From Singulisphaera sp. GP187 (GTDB lineage: Bacteria; Planctomycetota; Planctomycetia; Isosphaerales; Isosphaeraceae): a stretch of 64,000 nt of DNA. Shown one piece after another: positions 35,590 through 45,462 of this stretch. Within the stretch, counting starts at the first letter, position 1, and each line of letters begins with the position of its first letter. Location: positions 4,751,501-4,815,500 of the forward strand of contig NZ_FSRB01000001.1 of assembly GCF_900129635.1 (NCBI RefSeq). The letters are read 5' to 3'. The notes under the pieces were generated by a model. The model saw only the letters and a list, made by a program, of their open reading frames with translations. It ran no database searches and was not told the DNA's origin. The position numbers and the translations under genes are program-made.

Positions 35590-38500
35590 TTGGCTCGGCT
35601 CTCCGACGGGCCGGCACCGGCGGTGCCAGCCGCGCTCGCAGACTCCACAGCCCGGATCGCATCGGCGTCAGTTGCGGCTCGGGTATTGGCGACGGGGACG
35701 ATCCCCGTCGCGGTCATCACTCTGGCAGAAGGGGCTCTGAGGACCATGGTCCTGAATCGGTGGAAGACGACTTGCGTGGCCGCCCTGTTCGCGGCCGGCG
35801 TGCTCGCGGCCGGTGCGACCGTCGTCGCCTATCAAAACGACGGCCCGGTCCCGACCGATGTGGCGGCTGAGCCGGGGCCGACGGCCGTCTCGCCCTCTCC
35901 CCCCGACCTGGTGACCGTGAATGGCACGGTCCTCATGCCAGATGGCGCGCCGGCGGCGGGGGCCATTGTGAAATCGGTCGCCGAACGCGATGAAGCGGCC
36001 GTCGCCCGGACGGACGCCTCCGGCCGGTTCCAGCTCCGGGGTGGCTTCGACAACGGCGGCCTGCTGCACGTCCGCTCGGAGGACGGAGATCATCAGACGA
36101 CTCTGGCGGTGCCGTCCCTCGCCGTTCGTACCGCCTTCGCCGCCCCGATCGAACTGAAACTCACGCCTGCGCTCACCCAGATCGTCGCCGTCGAGGCGGC
36201 CGGCCGGCCGGTGGCCGGGGCCCACGTCGTGGCCATGGGGCTCGGTTACAAGGTCTACGGCGTCACCGGTCGCAATGGCCTCGCCCGGCTCCAACTCCCC
36301 GCCCGAGGGAACCTCCAGGAGCTGGTCGCCTGGCACCCGGAGTCGGGCGTGAACGGCTTGCAGGATACGGAGAACGGCCTCCCACGCGGCACGACCCGCC
36401 TGTCGCTCCTCCCACCCCGGCCGCACCGCGTTCGTGCGGTCGACCCGGGCGGCAAGCCGATCGCCGGCCTGGTCCTCACCATCAGCGTGAAGACCGAGAA
36501 TTCGAACTGGATCCTCATGGGAGCGCTCCCGGTGGGCCGGGTACGCACGGATGCCGACGGCACGGCGACCCTCCCCTGGGTGCCCAGGGAAAGGTTGGAA
36601 TACGTGGATATCAAAGTCCTCGGCTCCGACTGGAAGATCGACGAGACCGACCTGACCCGGATCGCCGAGGGCATCACCACGATCCACGCCCGGCCCGAGA
36701 GGAGCGTCGAGGGGCATCTCGTCATGCCCGAGGGGGCCAGCGCCGAGGGCATCCTGATCACCGGATTCGGCTTCGGCCCGGCGAACCAGGGCGTCAGCCC
36801 GAGCGCCCGCGCGCGGCGCGACGGTACGTTCACGCTCCGGGTCCCCTCGGATCACGCCTTCGTGCTCGGCGTCTCCGATCTCAAGTGGGCCAGCGACCCC
36901 TGGTCGGGCGTGATCGTCGGCAGGGATGGGTGGGAGCCCTCCGAGATCACCTTGAATGTCTATCCCGCGACGCCCCTGACGGTCCGCGTGACGCGCGGGC
37001 CCCGGCGCGATCCGGTCGCCGATGCCTGGGTGCATCTGACGAGCCGCGGGAAAGTCACATGGACCGACGCCCAGGGCAAGAAGCGGACGGGAGACTCTGG
37101 CGCCCGGGCCTGGATGACGACCGACGCCGAGGGCCTGGTACGGGCGGGCGTGGGCCGGGGCGAACAACAATTGCGTCTGAGCTCGGGCCGCTGGAGCGAG
37201 GAGCGGGAGGTCAAGGTGACCTCGGGCGAGCCGGCCGAGGTCGAGTTCCATCGCCCGTGGCAGGGCGAGCGCCTGGTCAAGTTCAGGCTGATGCGCGACG
37301 GGGCCCGATACGAGCCCTCCCCCACGCTCGTGGCCCGCGCCTGGACGCCGCAGTCGCCCTACCTCCCGCTCCAGTTCGATCCCAGGGCCCGCCCCGATGG
37401 CACGTTCGAGGTCGCCTTCGACGCCGGGTCCCTCTCGCTCTATTTCCTCGATCGCGCGAAGCAGCGGGGCGGGTTTGCGCGGATCGGCCTCGAGGACGCG
37501 CCCGTCGATGTGATCATGGAGACGACGGCCTCCTACGGCGGGACCCTCCTGGACGAGCAGGGGCAGCCCCTCGCGGACCGCACGTTGAAACTGGTCGTGA
37601 AGACATCCCCCTACGAGGCGGTCGCCCCCCAACGGACCGACAAGGCGGGGCGGTTCCGGTTCGCGGTCGTCCCCGCCGGTGTGCCGCTCGAGTTAACGAT
37701 CCGGAATGAGGGGGATGGCGCGAAATATTTCCTTTTCGACCGCGATCGCCTGTTCCGACCTGACGAAGTCCGGGAGAACGACCGCGTCACGCCGCATCGG
37801 CGGGACGCCCCGTCCCCAATCGCGCACCCGCCGATCCCCCTGGCCGAGCGTGTCGAAAAGCTCTGCCGTGACGCCGGGCCGAGCGGAATGCACGCGCTGG
37901 TCTTGCTCCAGGGCGACGATTCCCAGGACGTGGTCACGCTGGCGGATCGATTGCTGGGCGAGGACCGGGTCAAGGCCGTATATAGCTACCTGACGTTGCG
38001 CCTGGACGCCGGCCGGCTCAAGGCCGAGGCGGCCGTCGTCGCCGATCGCGGCTGGCCCAGGCCCGGCCCCGGCGAGGTCGTGCTCGTCGCATTGAACGGC
38101 GATCAGGCGACGATCGCGGCCAGTCGCGTGGCGGCGGGCGAGAGGGACGCCGCCTTCGGCTTCGGCAAGGACTTCCTCGAGCGGCACCGGCCACCCGTCC
38201 GCAATGCCCGGGCCTTGCTGGCCGAGGCCCGCACCGCGGCGAAAGAGAGCGGCCGACGCGTGTGGGTCGTTCAGGGCGGGCCGCGTTGCGGGCCCTGCTT
38301 CCGCCTGGCCCGCTGGATGGCCGATCACCACACGACTCTGGAGAAGGACTACGTGATCGTCAAGCTGATGGAGGGCGTCGACGACCATGTCGAGGAGGTC
38401 ATCGCCAAGTTCCCCGTGAAGCCCGGAGACGGCGTCCCCTGGTTCGCCATCACCGAACCCGACGGGAGTCTCCTGGCAACGAGCGAAAGCCCGCTGGGCA

Positions 38501-38625
38501 ACATCGGCTTTCCGGACTCGGTGGAGGGCGTCCGCCACCTCCGCCAGATGCTCGATCGGTCGACCCGGAAACTCACGTCCGACGAGCTGGACTCGCTGAT
38601 GAAGTCGCTCTCGCCGCAACCGTGA
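35590..38625 (+). CDS. Membrane-anchored carboxypeptidase-regulatory / thioredoxin-like protein
   Basis: A 1011-aa frame, the continuation of the sigma frame after the TGA. TTG at 35590 begins the open frame; ATG at 35746 (MVLNRWKTTCVAALFAAGVL) is a good alternative start because it opens directly onto a membrane/signal helix. Several beta-sandwich segments of the carboxypeptidase-regulatory type follow (NGTVLMPDGAPAAGAIVKSV with GRFQLRGGFD). The last 120 residues are thioredoxin-like, with CGPC in GGPRCGPCFRLARW and a cis-Pro-type DGVPWFAI. It probably faces the periplasm and could exchange disulfides. It may be a sensor part separated from its sigma factor. Confidence 0.85.
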   Translation: MARLSDGPAPAVPAALADSTARIASASVAARVLATGTIPVAVITLAEGALRTMVLNRWKTTCVAALFAAGVLAAGATVVAYQNDGPVPTDVAAEPGPTAVSPSPPDLVTVNGTVLMPDGAPAAGAIVKSVAERDEAAVARTDASGRFQLRGGFDNGGLLHVRSEDGDHQTTLAVPSLAVRTAFAAPIELKLTPALTQIVAVEAAGRPVAGAHVVAMGLGYKVYGVTGRNGLARLQLPARGNLQELVAWHPESGVNGLQDTENGLPRGTTRLSLLPPRPHRVRAVDPGGKPIAGLVLTISVKTENSNWILMGALPVGRVRTDADGTATLPWVPRERLEYVDIKVLGSDWKIDETDLTRIAEGITTIHARPERSVEGHLVMPEGASAEGILITGFGFGPANQGVSPSARARRDGTFTLRVPSDHAFVLGVSDLKWASDPWSGVIVGRDGWEPSEITLNVYPATPLTVRVTRGPRRDPVADAWVHLTSRGKVTWTDAQGKKRTGDSGARAWMTTDAEGLVRAGVGRGEQQLRLSSGRWSEEREVKVTSGEPAEVEFHRPWQGERLVKFRLMRDGARYEPSPTLVARAWTPQSPYLPLQFDPRARPDGTFEVAFDAGSLSLYFLDRAKQRGGFARIGLEDAPVDVIMETTASYGGTLLDEQGQPLADRTLKLVVKTSPYEAVAPQRTDKAGRFRFAVVPAGVPLELTIRNEGDGAKYFLFDRDRLFRPDEVRENDRVTPHRRDAPSPIAHPPIPLAERVEKLCRDAGPSGMHALVLLQGDDSQDVVTLADRLLGEDRVKAVYSYLTLRLDAGRLKAEAAVVADRGWPRPGPGEVVLVALNGDQATIAASRVAAGERDAAFGFGKDFLERHRPPVRNARALLAEARTAAKESGRRVWVVQGGPRCGPCFRLARWMADHHTTLEKDYVIVKLMEGVDDHVEEVIAKFPVKPGDGVPWFAITEPDGSLLATSESPLGNIGFPDSVEGVRHLRQMLDRSTRKLTSDELDSLMKSLSPQP

Positions 38626-38677
38626 GTGGGGTGGTGCATCCGGCAAGCCTGCGTGTCGAGGGCGGCTCGGTCCTGCT

Positions 38678-38697
38678 CCTCCGGGCTTGGCCGGAGG
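38678..38697. terminator. Hairpin between convergent genes
   Basis: CCTCCGG (38678-38684) pairs with CCGGAGG (38691-38697) over a 6-nt loop, between the thioredoxin-like protein gene (+) and the histidine kinase gene (-). It is a plausible but short bidirectional terminator. Confidence 0.45.
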
Positions 38698-38846
38698 GCC
38701 TCCACGAACCAACCCGACGCGTCAGCAACGGCGAACGCCGCTGGGATTGTCTCAGGGAGAACGGTCGCCCCTCCGGGCTGCAAGCGATACACGTCACTTC
38801 TCGGCCGTACAAAAAGCTCCGCGATCGCCTGGGAATCCAATTCCCA

Positions 38847-40076
38847 TCATCGCGTGGCGATCAGTTCCGAGCCGACGTCAGGATCGTGGGGCTGAAGTGG
38901 AAGCCGGATTCGAAAGAGGCTGCCTCGGCCGACGGCGCTCTCGACCTCGATCGTTCCGCCCTGGTCGCGCACGACCCCGTAGCTCATCGGCAGGCCCAGC
39001 CCCGTACCCGCGCCGATCTGCTTGGTCGTGAAGAAGGGCTCGAAGATCCGAGGCAAGTGCTCGGGTCGGATCCCGCCGCCGTGGTCTTCAATCTCCACGA
39101 TCACGGCGGCCTCGCCGTCGGGTCGGGTCCGAACCTCGATGAGCCCCTCTTGCTCGGAGGCCTGAACCGCATTGAGGAGAATGTTCAGAAACACTTGATT
39201 GATCTTGCCGGCGTGGCAGGCGACCTGGGGGAGGTCCTGAAAGCATGTCTCGATCCGAACCGCCTTCTTGTGGAACTCATGGCGGAGTGCTTCCAAGGTA
39301 CACCGCAAGGCGGCATTGAAGTCCACTTCTTTGAATTCGGCCTCGCCCAGCCTGGCGAAGTCGCGCAAGTTCTGCACGATGGCACGGACCCTGCGCAGTC
39401 CCTCCTCCGAGCTTTCAAACAGTTGGGGGAGACTCTCGTGGAGATACGGCAGGTCGATCTCTTCCTCGAGGCGGACCACCTGAGCGGCGAGCTCCGGCTC
39501 CACCCGGGCGAGGCTGGCGGCTCCTTCCCGGTACTTGTTCAGAACGCGCATCGTGTCGAGCACGTCCCGTTGCAGCACGGCCAGGTTGTTGACGACGATC
39601 GCGAGCGGGTTGTTGATCTCGTGGGCCACCCCCGCGGCCAAGCGTCCCAGGCTGGCGAGCTTCTCGGTCTCGATCAGCACCACCTTGGTCTCGCGCAGGT
39701 TTTGCTCCAGATGAATGATCCGCTCGCCGGCACGCACCCGGACCCGGAGCTCGTCGCGGTCAAACGGCTTGGTCAGGAAATCGTCCGCGCCGGCTTCCAT
39801 CCCTTCGACCAGGTCCTGCTTCTGAGTTTTCGCGGTCAGAAGGATGGCGTAGATATAGCCGGGGCGCAAGGACGAGCGGATCCGGCGGAGCAGTCCCGGC
39901 CCGTCGAGCTCGGGCATCATCCAGTCGGTGATGACCATGGGGAAATGCCCGGCTTCGAACAGGCGCCACGCCTCGGCACCGTCCCGGGCCACCGTGACTT
40001 CATACCCCCACTTCTCCAGATAACTCTGCAGCAACCGTCTCGAGACCGAGTCATCGTCCGCAATTAATATCTTCAT
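38847..40076 (-). CDS. Receiver-domain histidine kinase
   Basis: A 409-aa protein with an N-terminal receiver (ILIADDDSVSRRLLQ, phospho-acceptor Asp in VITDWMMPELDG, Lys in FLTKPFDR), a short coiled coil, a HisKA domain with the phospho-His in AAGVAHEINNPLAIV, and an HATPase domain (NQVFLNILLNAVQASE, IEDHGGGIRP, GTGLGLPMSYGVV). There is no membrane segment, so it is cytoplasmic. ATG at 40076 is chosen because it begins the receiver strand directly. It lies 79 bp downstream of a large hybrid kinase on the same strand and may receive phosphate from its HPt domain. Confidence 0.94.
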   Translation of the reverse strand: MKILIADDDSVSRRLLQSYLEKWGYEVTVARDGAEAWRLFEAGHFPMVITDWMMPELDGPGLLRRIRSSLRPGYIYAILLTAKTQKQDLVEGMEAGADDFLTKPFDRDELRVRVRAGERIIHLEQNLRETKVVLIETEKLASLGRLAAGVAHEINNPLAIVVNNLAVLQRDVLDTMRVLNKYREGAASLARVEPELAAQVVRLEEEIDLPYLHESLPQLFESSEEGLRRVRAIVQNLRDFARLGEAEFKEVDFNAALRCTLEALRHEFHKKAVRIETCFQDLPQVACHAGKINQVFLNILLNAVQASEQEGLIEVRTRPDGEAAVIVEIEDHGGGIRPEHLPRIFEPFFTTKQIGAGTGLGLPMSYGVVRDQGGTIEVESAVGRGSLFRIRLPLQPHDPDVGSELIATR

Positions 40077-40155
40077 AGACCACCACATTCCGCGGCGGGC
40101 GAACGGAAGAGAATCAGGGCAGACGCCGGCCCACCCCCCTGCCCCGCCGCTTCGA

Positions 40156-43100
40156 CTACGACACCCTCTCCCGACAGAGCCCGGCGAAGGCCGAGTTGAG
40201 ACGGTCGATCGCCTCGTCAAGCACCGCCCAGGCCTCTTCGACGTGACTCCAGTCCTGCTCAACCCCAATGCACTCCAGCCGCCGGGTCGCCTCGAAGACC
40301 TCGCGAGCCCCGAAGTTGCCCACCGACCCTTTGAGCGTGTGCGCCGCGCGTTGGAGCTTCACCGCATCCCTCTGGGTGACCGCCTGCCGGATCTCCGCCA
40401 TCCGCCGCGGAGCTTCGTCGAGAAACAGGCCCGCCAGCTCTTTCATCAGCTCGACGTCCCCGTCCACCCGTTCCAGGGCCGCGGCCAGGTCGAAGGCCCC
40501 GGTCCCGGCCTCAGACCCGGTCTCGATCCCGGTCCCGGTCCCGGACGTCGCGGCTCCGGCCTCGCAGGACAGCGGTGTAAGCCCTTCCAGCACCGCCAAG
40601 AGATCCTCCAACCGGAGTGGCTTGGCCACATAAGCATCCATGCCCGCCTCGAGGCAGCGTTCCCGATCCCCCTTGAGGGCATGGGCGGTCATGGCGATGA
40701 TTGTTGTATGAACGTTGGTCCCCGCCTCGCGTGCCCGGATCGCGGCGGTCGCCTCGAACCCGTCCATCTCGGGCATCTGCACGTCCATCAGCACCGCGTC
40801 GAACCGCGGGCCGTTCAGCGCGGCGAGCGCGTCGCGGCCGTTGCTCACGACCACGACTTGATGCCCCTGTTTATTCAGCAGCGCCATGGCCAGCCGCTGG
40901 TTGACCACGTTGTCCTCGGCCAGCAGGAGCCGGAGCCGCCGCTTCCAGGTCCGCCGACTGCCATCAGACGTGGCGGTGGCAGTGGCAGTGGAACTGGCGG
41001 CCGCCGGGACCTCGTGCGGCCCGTCGCTCGTGGCGGCGCCGAGCGTGGTCATAATCGCATCCAAGAGCGAAGACTCGCGGATCGGTTTCATCAGGTAGGT
41101 GGCCACCCCCAGCTCCTGGCAGCGGGCCGCATCCTCACGCCGGTTGGCCGACGACAGCATCATCAGGGTCGACCCCATCAGCTCCGCGTCCTGCTTGATC
41201 CGCTCGGCGAGCGAAAAGCCGTCCATCCCCGGCATCAAGGCATCCAGAAGCACCAAGGCGAATGGCACACCCGTCTCCCGCGCTTGGGCCAGGGCGACGA
41301 TCGCTTCCCGCCCCCCCGCGACGGCGGTCGGCTTCATGCCCCAGTTGGTGAGCATTTCCTCAAGGATCCGCCGGTTCGTGGCATTATCGTCCACGATCAG
41401 CACGGGCAGGCCGTGCACCTGCTCGGGCTCCGCCGGGGTCGACCGCGCCACCGGACCGCGGGCCAGGCCGAACGGGAGCGTGAAGTGGAACGTGCTCCCC
41501 TGGCCGGCCTGGCTCTCCAGCCAGATCTCCCCGCCCATCAACTGGACGAGCCGGGCCGAGATCGCCAGGCCCAGCCCCGTGCCGCCGTACTTGCGGGTAG
41601 TGGACGTGTCGGCCTGAGAGAACGCCTTGAACAGCTTTTGCTGCTGCTCGGGGGGGATCCCGATCCCCGTGTCGCTGACCGTGAAGTGGATGGACACCCC
41701 CTGCTCGGTCCGCGACTGCACTTCCACCCGGAGCACCGCCTCTCCCCGCTCGGTGAACTTGATGGCGTTGCCGATCAGGTTGACGACCACCTGGCAGAGC
41801 CGGTGCGGGTCGCCCACCAGGACCTCCGGCACGTCGGCCGCCACGTGGTCGGCCAGTTCCAGTCCTTTCTTGTGGGCACGCATCGCGAGCGTGGCCAGGG
41901 TGTCGTCAAGGGCGTCGCGGAGGTGGAAGTCGATGATGTCCAGGTCGAGCTTACCGGCCTCGATCTTCGAGAAGTCGAGGATGTCGTTGATCACCGTCAG
42001 CAGGTGGTCCGCCGACAACTTCACCATCGCGAGGTACTCTTGCTGATCGGAAGTGAGCTCCGTATCAAGCGCAAGCTCGGTCATGCCGACGATCCCGTTC
42101 AGCGGCGTCCGAATCTCGTGGCTCATGTTCGCGAGGAATTCGCTCTTCGCCTGGGTCGCGGCCTGGGCGGCCTCCTTGGCCCGCACCAGCTCACGCTCCC
42201 CCTCTTTCCGCTCGGTAATGTCCGTGAAGTTGACGACGGCTCCTTCGATCTCCCCGTCACCCCCGCGCAGGGGGTATGCGGAGTACTCGACCGGGAAGGC
42301 GGTTCCATCCCGGCGCCAGAGGACCTCATCGTCCACCCGGCACGCTTCGCCGATGCGAAACGACCGATAAATCAGACAGTCCTTTTCGGGGTACGGTGAA
42401 CCGTCGGGGTAGGAGTGGTGAATCAGGGCATGGAGGTTCTGGCCCAGCACGTCCTCGACCGGGTAGCCAAGCATCGCCGCCGCCGCCCGATTGATCACCG
42501 TGCAATGTCCGTTCATATCGATTCCATAGATCCCCTCACCCGATGACTCAAGGAGGAGACGGACCCGTTCCTCCGCTTCCCGCAATGCGGCCTCGGCCCG
42601 TTTCTCCGTGTCGACGTCGGTGTGTACCCCGATCCACTCCCGGACCCTCCCTTCCTTGGCGAGAACCGGCACGGCACGAACCAGCATGTGCCGATACTCA
42701 CCATCGTACCGCCGTAGCCGATGTTCGACCTGGTAGAGACAGCGCGAGGCGATGGCGGTCAACCAGACCTGGGTGGTGTTCGCCCGGTCGTCGGGGTGGA
42801 CGGCGTCGAGCCAACCCCAACCTTTGAGCTGGTCGAACGTCTGGCCGGTGTACGCGCTCCAGCCGGCCTGCTCGGTCTCGAACTCGCCGGACGCCGGGGT
42901 GTTCCAGACGATGGCGACGGTCGCCATGACCAGGGACCGAAACCGCTCCTCCCCCTGGCGGAGGGCCTCCTCGGCCCGCTTCCACGCGGTGATGTCGCGC
43001 GAGATGCCGAACGTGCCGATCACGCGCCCTTCCTTGTCCCGAAACGGCATCTTGGTCGTGGAGGCCCAGGCATGCCGCCCGCTGCTTCCCCATGTCTCCT

Positions 43101-44766
43101 TTTCTTCCTTGCCGACGACGGGCTTCCCGGCCTGCATGATCGCCTGTTCGTCTTCCCGGGCCTGGCGGGCATGCTCCTCGTCGAAGAAGTCGAAGTCCGT
43201 CTTACCCACCGCGTCGGCCGGCTCGTTCAGGCCGAACTGGTTGGCCATCGCCTGATTGATCCGGACGAACCGGCCCTCAACGTCCTTGAAGTAGATCGAG
43301 TCCGGGACATTATCCATCAGTGAGTGAAGTAGGAACCGTTCATGAAGCACCACTTCTTCGGCCTGCTTGCGCTTCATGAACTGGCCGATCTGGCTCCCGA
43401 TGGCGGACAGCATCAGAAGCAGTTCGGGGTCGGGCTTCAGAATCTCACCGCTGAAGACCTCCACGACCCCGAGGATGTCGCCGCCGTCGGCGATCGGAAA
43501 GCCGAAGGCGCTGTGCAGACCTTCGCGGACGGCCACGCCTGCCCGCGGGAAGTTGCGATCCTCGACGATATCCGGGATCCAGGCCGGTTGGCCGCTCGAC
43601 CAGACGCGACCGGGCAGCCCGACGCCGGGGGGGAACGCGATCCGCCGGCTCAGGGCCGCGAACCCATCCACCCCTGACGATGGGGACGACCAGAGGTTGC
43701 TGCAGTGGAGCATCTTTTCCTCCGCGTCCACCCACCAGAGCACCCCCACCGTCCAGTTCAGGCCTTCGCAGATCGACTGGAGGATCCCGGGTACGGCCGC
43801 TTCGAGACACGGTGACTCCGCCAGGACCCGCGTTGCCGTGTGCTGCACCAGCAGGCGCCGCTCCGCCCGCCGGCGCTCGCGGTCCATGCGGTCGAGCGAC
43901 GCCGCGTTCCACCAGATCAGCGCGGTGAAGAGCAGGATGTTCGCCAGGACAAACATCGATAACCCCAACACCTGGTCGACCGCGCCCTCACGCTGGCCGA
44001 ACCAGCGCAACCACCCCACCACCGCCGGGATCAGGATCGCCGCCGGCAGCAGGCGCCGCGCCATGGCGCCCCCCGCACCTCGGCTGCTGATGACCGCCAT
44101 CATCCCCTGATCCGGACGCGCACAGAGAATGCCGGCACTCAGGAGCGCAAACGCGATCGCAGTGTTCAGCGCCATCGGTATATGCTCTTGCACCCCGATC
44201 AGCGAGGTGACACGGAACGCATATCCGATCAGGGTCAGCAGCGCGATCAGGCCCCCCGTCAGCGCAAGGACCGGAGCGGGGCGAATGCCGCGGCGGAACA
44301 GCTTCACGTCGAGCAATGCCAACGCCAACCCAATGAACACGAACCCCACGGCCGTATTCGGCGCCATCCGATTCACATGGCCGGTTCGCAACGCCTCCAG
44401 GTCCAGCTTCGCGCGGAACAGGAATTGGTCGATCCCCATACCGACGCCCCAGTCCCCAAGGTAACCCTCCACCCGCACCAGACCAATCAGCAGCACGCCC
44501 ACCGCGCAGCCAATCCCCAACCACCGGCGACGCGCCGACGCCCCCTCCCACGCCTGCGCGTACAACGACACCCCCGCAAGCAGGAACGCCAACGCCGACC
44601 CCCCGGGGTTCATGGCGATCGCCCCCGGGATGATGCTCTTCAAGTGGCCCACGTCGAACAACCATCCCACCAGCACCAGGCCGCTGATCACAATCACCGT
44701 GGCGCCAATCACGCGGGCCACGACCCAGTAGCCGGCCAGAGGGTGCGGTCGCAAAGACATGCTCAT
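40156..44766 (-). CDS. Hybrid sensor histidine kinase with GAF, PAS, two receivers and HPt
   Basis: A 1536-aa multi-domain kinase. Residues about 10-290 hold some 7-9 membrane helices (a MASE-like sensor), then GAF (about 310-465), three PAS domains (about 475-870; for example NVPDSIYFKDVEGRFVRIN), HisKA (NMSHEIRTPLNGIVGMT), HATPase (NLIGNAIKF, DTGIGIP, GGTGLGLAIS), receiver 1 (VLIVDDNATNRRI), receiver 2 (LLLAEDNVVNQRL with LMDVQMPEMDG) and a C-terminal HPt (RAAHTLKGSVGNFGA). All phosphorelay elements are thus on one chain. Linkers are repetitive (STATATATSDG, GTGTGIETGSEAGTG). The adjacent receiver-kinase at 38847-40076 is a possible partner; the signal is unknown. Confidence 0.95.
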   Translation of the reverse strand: MSMSLRPHPLAGYWVVARVIGATVIVISGLVLVGWLFDVGHLKSIIPGAIAMNPGGSALAFLLAGVSLYAQAWEGASARRRWLGIGCAVGVLLIGLVRVEGYLGDWGVGMGIDQFLFRAKLDLEALRTGHVNRMAPNTAVGFVFIGLALALLDVKLFRRGIRPAPVLALTGGLIALLTLIGYAFRVTSLIGVQEHIPMALNTAIAFALLSAGILCARPDQGMMAVISSRGAGGAMARRLLPAAILIPAVVGWLRWFGQREGAVDQVLGLSMFVLANILLFTALIWWNAASLDRMDRERRRAERRLLVQHTATRVLAESPCLEAAVPGILQSICEGLNWTVGVLWWVDAEEKMLHCSNLWSSPSSGVDGFAALSRRIAFPPGVGLPGRVWSSGQPAWIPDIVEDRNFPRAGVAVREGLHSAFGFPIADGGDILGVVEVFSGEILKPDPELLLMLSAIGSQIGQFMKRKQAEEVVLHERFLLHSLMDNVPDSIYFKDVEGRFVRINQAMANQFGLNEPADAVGKTDFDFFDEEHARQAREDEQAIMQAGKPVVGKEEKETWGSSGRHAWASTTKMPFRDKEGRVIGTFGISRDITAWKRAEEALRQGEERFRSLVMATVAIVWNTPASGEFETEQAGWSAYTGQTFDQLKGWGWLDAVHPDDRANTTQVWLTAIASRCLYQVEHRLRRYDGEYRHMLVRAVPVLAKEGRVREWIGVHTDVDTEKRAEAALREAEERVRLLLESSGEGIYGIDMNGHCTVINRAAAAMLGYPVEDVLGQNLHALIHHSYPDGSPYPEKDCLIYRSFRIGEACRVDDEVLWRRDGTAFPVEYSAYPLRGGDGEIEGAVVNFTDITERKEGERELVRAKEAAQAATQAKSEFLANMSHEIRTPLNGIVGMTELALDTELTSDQQEYLAMVKLSADHLLTVINDILDFSKIEAGKLDLDIIDFHLRDALDDTLATLAMRAHKKGLELADHVAADVPEVLVGDPHRLCQVVVNLIGNAIKFTERGEAVLRVEVQSRTEQGVSIHFTVSDTGIGIPPEQQQKLFKAFSQADTSTTRKYGGTGLGLAISARLVQLMGGEIWLESQAGQGSTFHFTLPFGLARGPVARSTPAEPEQVHGLPVLIVDDNATNRRILEEMLTNWGMKPTAVAGGREAIVALAQARETGVPFALVLLDALMPGMDGFSLAERIKQDAELMGSTLMMLSSANRREDAARCQELGVATYLMKPIRESSLLDAIMTTLGAATSDGPHEVPAAASSTATATATSDGSRRTWKRRLRLLLAEDNVVNQRLAMALLNKQGHQVVVVSNGRDALAALNGPRFDAVLMDVQMPEMDGFEATAAIRAREAGTNVHTTIIAMTAHALKGDRERCLEAGMDAYVAKPLRLEDLLAVLEGLTPLSCEAGAATSGTGTGIETGSEAGTGAFDLAAALERVDGDVELMKELAGLFLDEAPRRMAEIRQAVTQRDAVKLQRAAHTLKGSVGNFGAREVFEATRRLECIGVEQDWSHVEEAWAVLDEAIDRLNSAFAGLCRERVS

Positions 44767-45462
44767 AGCCGAATCTCGGAAGGAGCGCGGAGATCCGCCT
44801 CGTTCAACGACAACGTCGTCTCACCTGCGAGAGTGCGGAAAACCGACAGCCCTGAGACTTCAACGGAACGACTCACCCCCAAGGCCCGGCGCCCCTCAGG
44901 ATAAGCGTCATCAAGGAGACCGCGTGGAAGACTTCCATCCTCCCCATCCCCTACTCAATCCTACTCCGTCTCGAACCGTAAATGTAAATGCGAAGAAAAC
45001 ATTCACAATTCGCGAGGCCGAGGCCTGGTTGACTGCAGCGTCCCTAGGTCATTTTGGAGCGATTCTATCTAAATGTCCAGTACCGCTTGTCACTTCGTCG
45101 ACGAGATTCCTCAATGAGTTCGGTTCGATTGGGGTCCCCCGTCCCCGGTCAACGAACCAAGGGGATGCCGCCCGTCTTGCAAACGAACAGCCGGGCCTGG
45201 AGATCGACATGTCAGAGCGCTCCCCCCACTCAGGAAAATCCTGATCGGAGCCATGGGATACCCCTGAGTGACAGCGAGTTGGTTTCCAGAAAAAATGATT
45301 CGTAAGAGACAGCACCGTCCTGTCGAAGAATCCCGTGGATTCGTCGGGTCGTCCCGCACTCAGGATGAGACCCGCTCGCAATCCACGCCCCTTCTTTGTT
45401 CTTCGACCCAACACGATTCTCGGCTTGCTCTGCACAACCACCTCTTTCAAGACGCGGCACCG
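44767..45462. other. 696-bp divergent intergenic region
   Basis: It lies between the hybrid kinase (-) and the sigma-70 gene (+) and should hold both promoters. No -35/-10 pair could be assigned with confidence. The sigma-70 frame remains open upstream to 45268, but this part does not look like sigma sequence. An AT-richer patch lies at 44970-45015. Confidence 0.5.

Noticed and set aside
35668..37632. 654-codon open frame on the minus strand
   Set aside because: It is antisense to the carboxypeptidase-regulatory/thioredoxin gene and lacks domain-like sequence.
40500..41000. Short repetitive stretches considered as a CRISPR-like or satellite array
   Set aside because: They encode Thr/Ala/Gly linkers of the hybrid kinase, have no regular spacer structure, and stay in frame.
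40243..42399. 718-codon open frame on the plus strand
   Set aside because: It is antisense to the receiver and kinase domains of the hybrid kinase, all of whose motifs are intact on the minus strand.
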